Below are positions 1 to 10,197 of a stretch of DNA of 64,000 nt, one piece after another. The stretch's first letter is position 1. Each line of letters opens with the position of its first letter. The notes under the pieces are model-generated. The model saw only the letters and a program-made list of their open reading frames with translations. It was not told the origin of the DNA and did no database searches. Both the position numbers and the translations under genes were made by a program. Source of the DNA: Isoetes taiwanensis (taxonomy: Eukaryota > Streptophyta > Lycopodiopsida > Isoetales > Isoetaceae); contig JAJEKV010000063.1 in the NCBI GenBank assembly GCA_021234155.1, positions 62,001 to 126,000 of the forward strand. The letters are read 5' to 3'.

Positions 1-84
1 TCGGCTTCCCAAGCTCGCTGTAGATGCTCTGAAGCTTTTTTGGAAGGAATCTGTTGCTGGATCTCTGGTCTCACGGGGTAGTTA

Positions 85-245
85 AAATGCAAGTAAAATT
101 TTTCGAATGCAAGTAAGAATCCAGAATGCAAATAAATTCTCAGAATGCAAGTAAAATCCACATAATGCAAGTGAATTCTAGAATGCCAAATAGAATGCAA
201 GTGAATTCTAGAATGTCAAATAAAAAACTTAGAATGCAAGCAAGG
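85..245. repeat. Minisatellite built on ATGCAAGT
   Basis: About nine degenerate units of 15-20 bases share the core GAATGCAAGTRAATYC. Several also contain the palindrome GAATTCTAGAATG. The related array at 17,461-17,625 lies in the other copy of the locus, about 2 kb upstream of the intact DUF716 gene. A few more ATGCAAGT and ATGCGAGT words recur near 1,255-1,300. No function is evident. Confidence 0.7.
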
Positions 246-354
246 AGAACATTCCGGGAAAGAAGATATGACACATAACAGGATCTTACTAGCTCAAACA
301 CCAGAATAGACTCTAACCAAACTTTACGTATACTAGAATTTCACTCCAGTTTCA

Positions 355-1105
355 ATTTTTTTTTTGTTGAAGGACGTCAGACTTTATTCAATCAAAGAGT
401 CAAATACAAGTATAAATGCAGAGACAGGAATAAAATCTCAGCGGATAAGCAGAGACCCACCGAGTGAAGCAACCTGCCTAAGCATAAGAGTGCACATCCA
501 AAAACTCCTCAAAAATCAATCGCCTCTTGCGAGGGGCAAGTGAAGAACAATGATACGACTTTACAATGTAACCTTGAGCTTCTTGGAGAACACGATTATC
601 TGCCACATCCAGACCTTTGAAGATTACCAATCTTCGTCTTTTCCAGATAGTCCAAAGCAACCATCCTGCTGCTAGATGAAAAGCCTGGCCTTGTAACTCT
701 GTCCAGGTACTTGGGTAAATTGCCAAAAGCAGTTGTTGACTTGTTAGTGAAACCTGAAAAAGGGAAAACAACCAGTCCCATACCTGTCTAAGGTGTTCAC
801 ACATGAAAAAGCAATGCTCAATGGTCTCAGATCCACGCTTGCATACTGGACACTGATTTGATATTCTAGGGTTAAACTTATGGACAAGCACATTAACCCG
901 CAGACACCTATGAAGAATCTGCCACCAAAGAACTGCCACTTTAGGATGAAGTAGCTTGTCCCATGCCCAAGACCACACCTTCTGCCATTGAAGAGGAGGA
1001 AGTTGAAGAGACCACTTATTAGACGGAGGAAGAATATCAGTATCAAGCAACAACTGATACATAGAGTTCACAAGTTTGCATAGAGTTCACAACTGATACA
1101 TAGAG
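355..1105 (-). mobile_element. 5'-truncated LINE (non-LTR retrotransposon)
   Basis: The poly-T run near 355-365 is the poly(A) tail of a minus-strand element, and its coding end is the ORF at 478-1,071. The flanks TTCAATTTT at 351-359 and 1,106-1,114 form a 9-bp target-site duplication. The uninterrupted site CCAGTTTCAATTTTGTTG is present at about 17,713 in the other locus copy. The insertion therefore happened after the locus duplicated, or in only one copy. A 39-bp tandem duplication (1,051 and 1,090) sits at the truncated 5' end, as is common at LINE 5' junctions. Confidence 0.88.
478..1071 (-). CDS. LINE ORF2 C-terminal fragment with zf-RVT zinc-binding domain
   Basis: This fragment covers the region downstream of the reverse transcriptase in plant LINE ORF2 proteins. 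It contains WAWDKLLHPKVAVLWWQILHR, then the zinc-binding motif CPVCKRGSETIEHCFFMC (C-x2-C-x7-H-x4-C spacing), then VWDWLFSLF. The zf-RVT domain is thought to help bind the element's RNA. No endonuclease or polymerase motifs remain, because the element is truncated at its 5' end. It is a relative of the LINE at 24,569-26,031 (shared DKLLHPKV and LWWQ motifs) but is clearly diverged from it. Confidence 0.85.
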   Translation of the reverse strand: MNSMYQLLLDTDILPPSNKWSLQLPPLQWQKVWSWAWDKLLHPKVAVLWWQILHRCLRVNVLVHKFNPRISNQCPVCKRGSETIEHCFFMCEHLRQVWDWLFSLFQVSLTSQQLLLAIYPSTWTELQGQAFHLAAGWLLWTIWKRRRLVIFKGLDVADNRVLQEAQGYIVKSYHCSSLAPRKRRLIFEEFLDVHSYA

Positions 1106-1511
1106 TTCAATTTTGTTGCGGCTTGCCAATGGGCGTCAATACGGAGGCATGCCTGACACAGCAGAATTGAAACTAGAATGAAATTCTTGTTACATGTAGG
1201 AGCAATTCTGTGAATCTCCAGGTAACAAACAGTTCGAGGTAACAAAGCAAGAATGCAAGTAAAAATTGCCAAAATAGCAAGAATGCGAGTAAAAATCTGG
1301 AACAGAAAGATTAGTGGCATTCAGGTCTAGAACTGTGTCCACATGGTGAGATAGGATTCGCGGTAGGAGCAAACTTTAAGTACGTCATTTTTTAGTAGTC
1401 CTCGCCAACAGACGAGGGGGCAACCTAAAAAATGGACCATTTCAAGTGGACCTTCTTGGTTAAAAGTGGCATTGCTCTAGAACAAGGCGGCAGCGGAATA
1501 GAAGATAGAAA

Positions 1512-1596
1512 ATGGGCACTCTGCTAGCTCACATCTTTGCAGGGCCGCTGTGGGTCCTCGTCGGACTATGGCACCTCTGTGGATCCATAAGCAACT
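1512..1596 (+). pseudogene. Truncated DUF716/TMEM45 gene, 5' end only
   Basis: The first 85 bases match the start of the intact gene at 19,457, and the translation MGTLLAH.FAGPL.VL.GLWHLCGSISN corresponds to residues 1-28. At 1,597 the sequence switches to a Copia LTR, so the reading frame runs into retrotransposon sequence and stops. No continuation of the gene appears on the far side of the Copia element at 14,700, where a second Copia fragment begins. The 3' part was therefore lost by rearrangement as well as by insertion. Confidence 0.85.
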
Positions 1597-1759
1597 CAAA
1601 GCAAAAACTAGAACTCCAAGAATTGCCAAAATTCAGGGTACATTCACTCTCTTTCCCCAACTATTTATAGATCCTTCTAATAATATGTACAACCAAAGAA
1701 AGATGAGTTTCTGTTACAACATCATTCCATTATGGTAGAATATTATCATGATTCTAACA
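1597..1759 (-). repeat. 3' LTR of the Copia element
   Basis: This 163-bp LTR aligns with 14,551-14,699, differing mainly by a short indel near the ATTTATA motif. It begins TGTTAGAATC on the minus strand, and its other end (TTTTGCTTT) lacks the usual terminal CA. On the element strand it is directly preceded by a polypurine tract (1,760-1,774, AGAAAGGGGGAC), the normal second-strand primer. Confidence 0.85.
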
Positions 1760-1878
1760 GTCCCCCTTTCTGCCTATAATGAAGATCCTATGCCTAAAGC
1801 ATTTCTGTGAACTTTAAACCTTCCTATGGATAAGGGTTTTGTCAGCATATCAGAAGGCATTTCGTCTGTAGGAATGTA

Positions 1879-2527
1879 CTACATCACTATAGTTCTATCC
1901 ACCACTTTTTCGCTAGTGAAGTGATGATGTATGGATATGTGCTTCGACCTTCTATAATGAATAGGATTTTCAATGAGTGCAATACTACTCCTGTTGTCAT
2001 ATCCATGCTGAGCATATCCAATCTCTTCCAGAAATTGTCTGATCCATATTGTCTCTCTTACTGCTACTGAAGTTGCTATATACTCTGCTTTACAAGATGA
2101 TAAGGACATTGAAGTTTGTTTGGTACTTGTCCATGTGATTGCAGCCCCGTGTAGCATAACAGAGAACCCCGTAGTGGATCTTCTTGTGTCTTGATATCCA
2201 GCCCAATCTGCATCCACAAAAGACACTATCTTGACTGCAGGATAGTTAGAGTCTAGCCCATATTTCAATCCCATCTCAGATGTACCCTTGAGTGACTATT
2301 CTTTTTACTGCCTTCCAATGTCCAGTTTCTGGGTTGCTCATAAACCTGCTTATTGCGCCCACTGCTTGAGCAATATCTGGACGTGTACTGACCATGATGT
2401 GCATGAGACAAACAACAACATTTCTATATGGGGCCTTTTCCATTTCCAACTGTTCTCTCTTTGTTCTTGGTTCTATTTCTTTACTTAATGTTCGATGCAA
2501 TGCTGCAGGAGTGTCTTTCCTCATACA
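1879..2527 (-). pseudogene. Copia RNase H and connection region
   Basis: Two adjoining frames encode the end of a Copia Pol polyprotein. The connection segment (MHIMVSTRPDIAQAVGAISR, FMSNPETGHWKAVKRI) is followed by RNase H (FVDADWAGYQDTRRSTTGFS, SSCKAEYIATSVAVRETIWI). The characteristic D-A-D-W-A-G and E-Y motifs are readable. A frame change near 2,275 and the Helitron boundary at 2,528 interrupt the frame. Upstream Pol resumes at 5,555. Confidence 0.85.
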
Positions 2528-3135
2528 TCTTCTTTATTAAAAAGGGATGGTGTTGATATTTGCGCTGGAATGCCGCATGTGCAGACGCATGCAGCATTCC
2601 CTCTCCCCCCTGCAGAAATTTTTTGGTCGTGTGTGCCTTTTCGGATTTTGAATTTTGTTCGACCATTGTGCTTTTGCTGTGTCTTTCCATGGCTGTGGAG
2701 ACTGTGAGGACAAGCTCTTCACATTTGCTTTCATGTTTTAGGAGATTGATGCATCTAGAATTACTACTACTATTGGCATAGAATCTCAAGCTTCATCTTT
2801 TATCATTGTGATATTTATTCATGGAAATAGAATGGCCATGCCCTCATGATTTCTAGCTTTGTAGGTGATAGTGGTAGGGCAAGGGAATGGGAGTGATAGA
2901 ACTACTGGTGGTCATTCAGATAAACCCCAATCTGCCAAAGGAGACTCAAAGTGAATTTGTTGCTAGAGCCGGCATGGAGGACGTCTGTCTTGAGGATGCC
3001 GGATCCATGCAGATGTACCAAGTGATTGATTCTTCGGAGCTTCTATTCTATATCTTGATGTATACCAGTCAACAAATGTGAGTTTTTAAGATGGCTTGGA
3101 GGAGATATCATTTCTTACATTTATCATCTGCAGGG

Positions 3136-3456
3136 GGGCATAAGCATGCTACAGGTGTCCACTTTTGGAACCTGCCAAAGTACCTACACTGGGTACTTTA
3201 GAAATGGGTACTGTTTTCTTATTCTTTTTATCAAAACTAATTCAAAAGTCCAAAATAAAAGTCAAAAGCATGTTAATGTTGAAGGCCAAGATAAAGACAG
3301 TACTATTGGAGGTGAAAATGAATGAACCCAATTTAATACTTATTAGTTATTGAGCCATCATATAAGTATCCAGTACCTAGTATTGGGTACTTTTTTAGGT
3401 AGTTTTATGGTCCCTAAATAATACTTTTTAAGGTACATTGTAACATGCTTATGCCC
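3136..3456. mobile_element. Small inverted-repeat element (MITE-like)
   Basis: The ends are inverted copies of GGGCATAAGCATGYTACA (18 bp, one mismatch). The flanks both read AGGG, a possible 3-4 bp target-site duplication. The 321-bp interior has no coding potential and repeats the word GGGTACTTT. It sits inside the Helitron. The superfamily is not clear from the short duplication. Confidence 0.6.
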
Positions 3457-4000
3457 AGGGTTTGCAAGTGCATTGGCTTTGTTCTGCCCAGAACAATGGC
3501 ATTTTCTTTAAAATAAGTTTGGCAATTTAGGTCGGTTGCATGCCATCTCATTTAACCACCATTTTGGTGCATCGACTCTAGCTGGAGTCCTCTGTAACGG
3601 TATATGTTAATGGAACCAACATATCTTATTGGGACCACCATGGCCAAGCAAAGGTCTGATATTAGGTGCGCAAATTCGATGTAATGACTCTTTTGTTCTG
3701 GCCAACTCCTTGCGATCTAAACATGGGTTATACATTATAAAACATTTTAATCTTATTTTAATCTGATTTTGATAAGAAATGTCCTATTTTTTTGGAGTGT
3801 CTGGTTCATTTAAGTTCAAGAATGAAGCCATTTTTAATCAGTTGAGCAATTAACTCGAATGATTTCCTGCAGGTTGAACAATTTGCCAGATTATGGGTGT
3901 TCCTCTACTTCCTATTCTTCTTTGAATACACCAAAACATTTTCAAGCTGCAACTATTCTTGCTCTATGACTCGCATGAAAACAACAACATCCCGATAGAT

Positions 4001-4795
4001 AGGCTTTTCATTCATCTCAACAGTTTGACTACAATGATATAAAGTGGGTAGCTGTACATTGCAAGCTACCCAAAAACAAAAAACATAGGGAATATTCGGT
4101 TATAACACCTGGACCCAAAAAAAATGAAATGTTCGCTACAGATGTTGGCTAGTGTACCTGCCGAGAACTTATCGCCAGGATTAATTCGAGGCAAAAATCG
4201 GAGTTGCGCATCACCCCTGCACCTACACATCATAAACACTAAAAAACACAAGAGTGAAAAATAAAAAAACCTCGAAAAGCGAGGGGCTGTTCACGCATGC
4301 CATACGACAATTATAACAAATATGAACATATAAATAACAATTTTAAGGAGGGGAAGGGTGGGAGCCATCGATACTGTTGAGAGATGAGAAAGCGCCGATG
4401 AAAATTCGATGAAGAACTCTACAATAAATAGCGATCCCCCAACCTGATGAACGGCCTAAAAATGCATGTGATGCATGTATGCGAGGCATGCAATGCATGC
4501 ATGCAGAGGCAAAGATAGAAGACGTTAGAAAGGATAGGAATGGCCAAGAAAGAATAGCTCATGCAAGAAGAAGCCCTCCACATGAGATCAAAGAATAGAA
4601 GCCATGGATACTGTTAAGAGATGAGAAAGCGCCGATGAAAAGTCGATGAAGAACTCTGCAATAAATAGCGATCCCCCAACCTGATGAACGGTCTAAAAAT
4701 GCATGTGATGCATGCATGCGAGGCATGCAATGCATGCATGCTCGTCTTGCGCAAGAATCTCGATCCGCTATGCGGATCGATGACATTATATGAGG
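4001..4795. repeat. GCATGC-rich palindromic repeat, copy 1
   Basis: This is homologous to 53,716-54,690: both begin CATTCATCTCA and share GCTAGTGTACCTGCCGA. Both contain a tandem pair of modules (here period about 244, starting near 4,362 and 4,605) with GAGAAAGCGCCGATGA and a cluster of ATGCATGC words. After the second module come two palindromes, TCTTGCGCAAGA (4,745-4,756) and CGATCCGCTATGCGGATCG (4,761-4,779). There is no coding potential. It lies within the Helitron. Confidence 0.65.
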
Positions 4796-5001
4796 TTGGC
4801 TTTGGTAACTTTCGTATGAGGTTGCCCATATTCTTAAGGTTCATGTCATTCCATTCTCAATAGTTGTGCCATTACATTATTTACCTTTTTTATTATCTTG
4901 GGCCTATTGTATTTCAATATCAAACTTGCGCAATATATATAGTGCATTGAGCTGACCTTTCATATCTAGAATGGTGCCTAGCAACTACTTCTCTGTTTTA
5001 T

Positions 5002-5406
5002 TTACAAGACTTCACATTGTAGTGATGATTGAAATTTTAGGTGATTCAACTCCTTCCAGTCAAATTCAAACCAGATTGTCCCAATGGGCGTTTTCCTGTT
5101 CCTGTCTGATTTCCCTTGGTACTGATTCCCTGCTGGAGTGGAGGGTGCTTGCATGGGTTGATATTGTCCCGCTGCCTTCCCTTTGTATGGTAGTTGTTTC
5201 TGCCCTGGAGTTACTGGCGCTTCTTCCAAGCTCAAAGCCTTATCCTCAGCCTCCCCGACTGTCTTTGGGTTGATTGCTCGAACCAACCTCTTAATGTTGT
5301 TGTTGTTCAGCCCTTCGATGTAACCATCCACCGCTTGTCTTTCCGTGATCCTTGGAAGTACAACATACTTAACTTGGTTTCTGATTTTGTCATTATTGGG
5401 ATGCAC
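5002..5406 (-). pseudogene. Retrotransposon gag-like fragment carried by the Helitron
   Basis: This 134-residue open frame (RNQVKYVVLPRITERQAV, LVRAINPKTVGEAEDKALSL) followed by a Q/P/K-rich tail resembles LTR-retrotransposon gag proteins, in which a helical capsid region precedes a basic linker. It has no zinc knuckle, start signal or partner domains. It lies entirely within the Helitron and is best read as captured cargo. The family assignment rests on overall character rather than on a diagnostic motif. Confidence 0.45.
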
Positions 5407-5554
5407 CGACTACCCATTATATTATGTACTCTCACTTTGTTCTATCTACACACTCATATGTCCAAGACAATCGTGCCGAGTACCCTACAAAATCTAACCC
5501 TAAAGTTCATATGTCTAAGACAAATGCTCGGCATCGCCGGGCTCATGTTTCTAG

Positions 5555-6632
5555 TTCTTCCATTCCAAACCTATTACATATCTTTTGAATGGCATGTTGT
5601 TGATGAATTAGAAGAGTTCTGTGAGCTCTGTTTCTGACTATCTGCAGCCCGAAGCAAGTCTTTATCTTGCCCAAATCTGTCATCTTGAACTCAGTCCTCA
5701 AAGCATGCTTAGTTGAATTGATTCCTGCCATTCCTTTACTGACTATAATAAGGTCATCAACTACACTGTTACAAACACCGTATTCATTGGATTTTCCCTC
5801 CACTTATAGTAGACAAACATCGTGTAAGCTCCAACTACTGGAGGAATTGATCAATTCTGTTATACCATACTCTAGGACTTTGCCGCAGTCCATATAATGC
5901 TTTGTCAGCCTGCATACCTTCCCTTTCTCTTGATCAAACCCTTGTGGTTGTCTCATGTAAATTTCCACACTAGATATCCATTGAGAAATGTTGTTTTAAC
6001 GTCTATTTGATGGACTTCCACGTCTTCAAGTGCTGCCAGTGCTAAAATAGTCCTAATAGATGTCATCTTAGCCACCGGTGAAAAGATCTCTTCAAAATCG
6101 ATCCCTTGCGGCTATGAGAAGCCTTGAGCCACCAACCTAGCTCTATCTCTGTCTATGCTGCCATCACTAGCTTGCTTAACTTTAACCACCCATTTGCACC
6201 CAACTGCTTTTCTTCCTTTTGGGAGGTCCACTAGTTTCCATGCATTGGTTGCATGCATAGCGTTCATTTCTTTATGCATGGCTTCCTTTCACCTTGCGGA
6301 GTTTTGGTCCTGTTAAGGCCTCATGCACAGAAAATGGTTCCAGTAATTCAGCCTTGAAACATTCCTAAGAACAGTTCTTTTCCACATCTGTTTCCCACCA
6401 TAATCCAAATTCCTTTTCAAATCCTTGCTCATACTCTGCCAAGGCTGCTGAGCTCTTTAATTGCTCCCATTCTAACCACTTGGATGTAGGATGATGCACT
6501 CTTGCATTTCTTCTTTATGAGTTGCACACTCTCTTGTATGTGATTGTTCGTATTCTCTTCTAAGTTTAGGTGACCCCAATGCTCTTGAATGTCTTTCGAC
6601 TCTTCAGCTTGTGAATCGTTTACACCTTCCAA
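5555..6632 (-). pseudogene. Copia reverse transcriptase region
   Basis: Reading minus strand, this covers the linker (SQAEESKDIQEHWGHLNLEE) and the RT, with LPKGRKAVGCKWVFKVK near 6,170-6,240. It ends with VVDDLIIVSKGMAGINSTKH and FKMTDLGKIKTCFGLQIV. The catalytic box reads VVDD where the second Copia has YVDD (near 16,617). Several frame changes and stops make it non-coding. It is bounded by the Helitron at 5,554 and the CACTA-like element at 6,675. Confidence 0.85.
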
Positions 6633-6789
6633 AGGTACATGGTTTGCTTGCTCTTCCTGAATTTCTAGCTATATCACAAGGCCCCCAAAAATGAACTTGT
6701 ATAAAAAGTTAGCATGAAAACCAGTATGTATATGGTTTTTTTATACAATTATCCATAATATAAAAAAAAACCATGTGCCCGTCGTGGTT

Positions 6790-7470
6790 ATGCAAAACTA
6801 AAAGTGGTTCATATCATATTTTTTGTACTAGTTCAAAATTTCACACTAATTTCTAGAAATCAACATCAGTTTGGAAGATTGTTTTTAAGCGTACATTGAT
6901 TTAGCAAAATCATTGTTAGTTCATATCATGTTTAATCGCATGAATTCTACGATTGTACATTAGTTCTTTGAAATCATCAATAGTTTAGAAGATGTATTTT
7001 ATGCATATATCGATTTTGCAAAACCAATAGTGGTTCATATCATATTTTTTCTACTAATTCAAATTTTCACACTAGTTTATAAAAAATCATCATCGGTTTG
7101 TAAGATTATTTTTATGTGTACATTGAATAAGCAAAATCATTGCTAGTTCATATCATGTTTAATTACATGAATTTTACAATTGTACAATATTTTAGTTAAT
7201 GTGTTTTATGTATATATTGATTTTGCAAATTTAATAGTGGTTCATATCATATTTTTCATACTAATTCGAATTTCACACTAATTTCTAGAAATCATTATTA
7301 GTTTGTAAGATTGTTTTTAAGTGTACATTGATTTAGCAAAATCATTCCTAGTTCATATCATGTTTAATTATATGAATTCTACAATTGTACATAAATAGTT
7401 CAAAAGATGTGTTATGCATATATTGATTTGCAAAACCTTTGCTACTTTGTAGTATATCTAATTATATGAA
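6790..7470. repeat. AT-rich subterminal repeats of the CACTA-like element
   Basis: At least three diverged units of about 210-230 bp repeat the block AGTGGTTCATATCATATTTTT, then TTCACACTAATTTCTAGAAATC, then TTTAGCAAAATCATTGCTAG. CACTA elements commonly carry such subterminal repeats as transposase-binding sites. That function is inferred from position only. Confidence 0.65.
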
Positions 7471-7689
7471 TTCTAGATTTTACGAGGTCTTTGGAAATCA
7501 TCATTAATTTATTGAATGGTTTTTAAATTTTACATCACAATTTCAGTTACTTTTACATTATAGTTGTCGACATATATTGATTTTATATGGTAGTTGTTTA
7601 GACCATAAAGGTGAACAAAGTTAAAAACATGCTTGCACCTTGGGTATCTTGTGCAACATTGGGCACCCCATCATGTGATTGTTGAATGG

Positions 7690-9015
7690 TTCGATCCAAA
7701 CTTGCACTGTTGCGATGGCTCGTAACAAGCTGGACATCGTGCGACAGGGCATGCCAGAAGGCATGAAATGACAGTCAGTGTCGTTGCATCCAAAAGGCCA
7801 GAGTTACCCATGACACATATTTGAGAGAAGTAGGCGATTGATTAAACACCCGGATTGCCAAGTACATGCTATCTTTACACTATTGGGAGTCCATTGAGCG
7901 AAAGGTCGACTAGTTGTTGTAGCAAATCGAGTTTGACTCTATTGGTCATAAGAGATGGTCCTTAAAGTTAATTGAATGCTTTGGACTCATGCACAAGGTC
8001 AAAACCCCATTTCGAGCTCGCTAAAATGGTCAAACTGGGGGAACATGGCATTTCTCCGTCATGTCCTATGTGGGGAAAGGGGAAAATTTGGGGTTGGCAC
8101 ATCCATGCGGTGGATGTCCATTTTTTTTTGGAGGGGGGAGGGTTGGGGAAGGGGTTTGGGGGGTGGTTGTGGGACGTGGACTACCATTTCAACGGTGGAA
8201 TTAACAGATGGAGCTATTTTGGTACCTTGATACGTAAACCCTACTAAATCTGTAAGGTTTAGGTTTGGACATCCTTCCCTGCATCTGAAGTGGTCAAGAG
8301 CTTGCATGCAGGGTTCCCTCGAGGGTTTGAAGAAAGATCCCAAGAGAGAGAACAGGAAACCCCTTCCTAGGCCTCGATTCCAAACATGCCTCTTTGGGAT
8401 GGCCCCTAGCAAGCTAGACATCGTGCGATCGGCCGTGTCAGAAGGCACGAAACGACAGTTTGACTGTGTGGTCGCTTTCAAAAGCTAGATTACCCTTAGA
8501 AACATGTTTGACAAGTAAACGATCGATTAGTCATCCTGATTGCCAAGTATATGCTATCTTTATACTATAACACTAGGCTAGTGCATTGATCGAAAGGTTG
8601 ACTAGTTGTTGTAGCAAATCGAGTTTGGTTCCGTTGGTCATAATAGCTAGTCCCTAGAGAAAATTAGATGCGTTGGACTCATGCACAAAGTCAGAATCCC
8701 ATTTTGAGCTCGCTAAAGTGGCCGAACTAGGGGAGCACGCCATTTCCCCCTCGTGTCCCTATGTTGGGGCAGGGAAAAATTTGGGGGTTGGCACATCCAT
8801 GCGGTGGATGTTCATTTTTTCTTTTCATGAGCATTTTGTGGGACATGGGCTACCATTTCAATGGTGGGATTAACAGATGGAGCTGTTTTTGTACACCGAT
8901 AAACCCTACTAAATCTGTAGGGCCTAGCTTTTGACAGCCCTGATCTGAAGTAGTCAAGAGCTCGCGGGTTTCTGCGATGGTTTCAAGAGAGCCCCAAGAG
9001 GGAGCTTTGGACTTT
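7690..9015. repeat. Tandem pair of about 690-bp units inside the CACTA-like element
   Basis: Unit 1 (7,690-8,365) and unit 2 (8,380-9,015) share TTGGACTCATGCACAA, AGCAAATCGAGTTTG, GGCACATCCATGCGGTGGATG and GATGGAGCT in the same order. They have diverged by scattered substitutions and a purine-rich insertion near 8,125-8,170 in unit 1. Open frames here are short and not conserved between the units, so no gene is called. Confidence 0.75.
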
Positions 9016-10197
9016 TGAAGGACAAATGCAAAGTACCTTATAAACAAGTTGAATTGTACAAGCAAATGACTTGCTTTGTCACTAATGAAGTGAAGTGAAG
9101 GGCATTTGTTACGTCATACCAAAAATATTGTTTATACATGGGCTCGAGATAATGCTAATGGCGGCTCACATATAAGCTTGAATGCTTTTTAATATCATGC
9201 ATCTAAATATCTTCAAATGCAAAGGTGTCTACATGGACAACGAAATGTCACAGTTTATGCCTTGATAAAAGCACAAACATCAAGCAGTGTGACTAAATGT
9301 TATCACAACATCTTATGCTCTAGCTTCTTAGCATTATACAAATTGCAAATTGCACAAGCTTGATAAAATAGATGGTAGATAACACTGTTTAGAAGTTCGT
9401 AACAATTACTACTCCATATTAAACTGACAAAACAATAGAATGTGAGGGCATGACCATATGGTTTTGACATGACATAAGCAAAATGTGGATACTAATACCC
9501 CCTTGACCTTGCCAAACCATATATATAATGCATTGCCCTTGTTGGATTTTTTTTAATTCGAAAATTCAACAATTTGGCACGTGTCTTCTTTTCCGCTGAC
9601 TAACACCATCACATCATTTCCATTTTTTATTTGGGGCATCGTGATGGCTTGCAAATCTTGGATTTGCTACTCTGTTGCAACTATTGTTGATTTGTTCTAC
9701 CAATTAAATAGCTAGAGTTACTTTGAAATTTTTTGTTTCTAATCCAAATCACTGATTTGAGCTTGTTAATTACATTTGTAGATCCAAATCCCCCTCCAAC
9801 CTCGTATATATTTTCGGTTGAGTTAGTCTTGCGGGATAAATTGTGGAGCAGAAGCTTTTTCATAATTGTATAAAGAGATACAAATTTCTCGATTTTTAGA
9901 CCCAAAATATCAAACTATTTGATGAATGATTTAGGAAAATTTTCGAAGGGTTTTGGATTTTTAAAACATCACTATCCAAATGTCTTTTCAAACCCAAATT
10001 TGGAGGACCTTATTTTGCCAAACCATATGCCGTTTTATAAGGGCTTTATTGCAAAATTCAACAATTGCATTTGGAAAACATTTTGTGGGTCGTTGAATTT
10101 TGAAGATTGCATCTGGGCCGTGAGAAATGTTCTCTCAACCTAACATTTTTTCCTCCAATCCTTTCCCCCTCAAGGCCGTTTATACTCCTCCCTCGCA
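9016..10197. other. AT-rich interior of the CACTA-like element, nothing recognised
   Basis: No open frame with a recognisable motif and no repeat with other parts of the window was seen. The AAATTTGG and CAACAATT words recur loosely between 9,560 and 10,090. Confidence 0.4.

Larger units (their letters stand above)
1..1596. repeat. Left copy of the duplicated DUF716 locus (upstream region plus first 28 codons)
   Basis: This stretch matches 17,318-19,541, which leads into the intact DUF716 gene. Shared landmarks are the first 60 bases, the ATGCAAGT-rich minisatellite, the AATGAAATTCTTGTTAC block near 1,170 and the region around the start codon. The copies differ by insertions. A LINE sits in this copy, and a PIF/Harbinger-type element sits in the other. 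This copy also lacks about 60 bases near 77 that are present around 17,395-17,455. The duplication begins at the window edge, so it may extend further left. Confidence 0.85.
2528..5554 (+). mobile_element. Non-autonomous Helitron
   Basis: The left end TCTTCTTTATTAAAAAGG follows an A. The right end has the hairpin GCTCGGC-ATC-GCCGGGC (5,526-5,542), then eight bases, then CTAG followed by T. This is the standard plant Helitron structure with insertion between A and T. Removing it restores CATACA|TTCTTCCATTCC, which matches the uninterrupted Copia at 16,820-16,835. No Rep/helicase ORF is visible. The cargo includes a small inverted-repeat element (3,136-3,456), a palindromic repeat (4,001-4,795) and a gag-like fragment (5,002-5,406). 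The last 30 bases resemble the Helitron end at 40,914-40,955, indicating one family. Confidence 0.87.

Noticed and set aside
1742-1775. Terminator-like or regulatory C-rich tract
   Set aside because: Its position next to the LTR shows it is the complement of the Copia polypurine tract.
5667-5897. Plus-strand open frames across 4,971-5,897
   Set aside because: They are antisense shadows of the minus-strand gag-like fragment and Copia RT, with no conserved motif of their own.
7972-8488. Overlapping frames of 60-140 codons in the CACTA-like element
   Set aside because: They overlap on both strands and in several frames, and are not preserved between the two 690-bp units.
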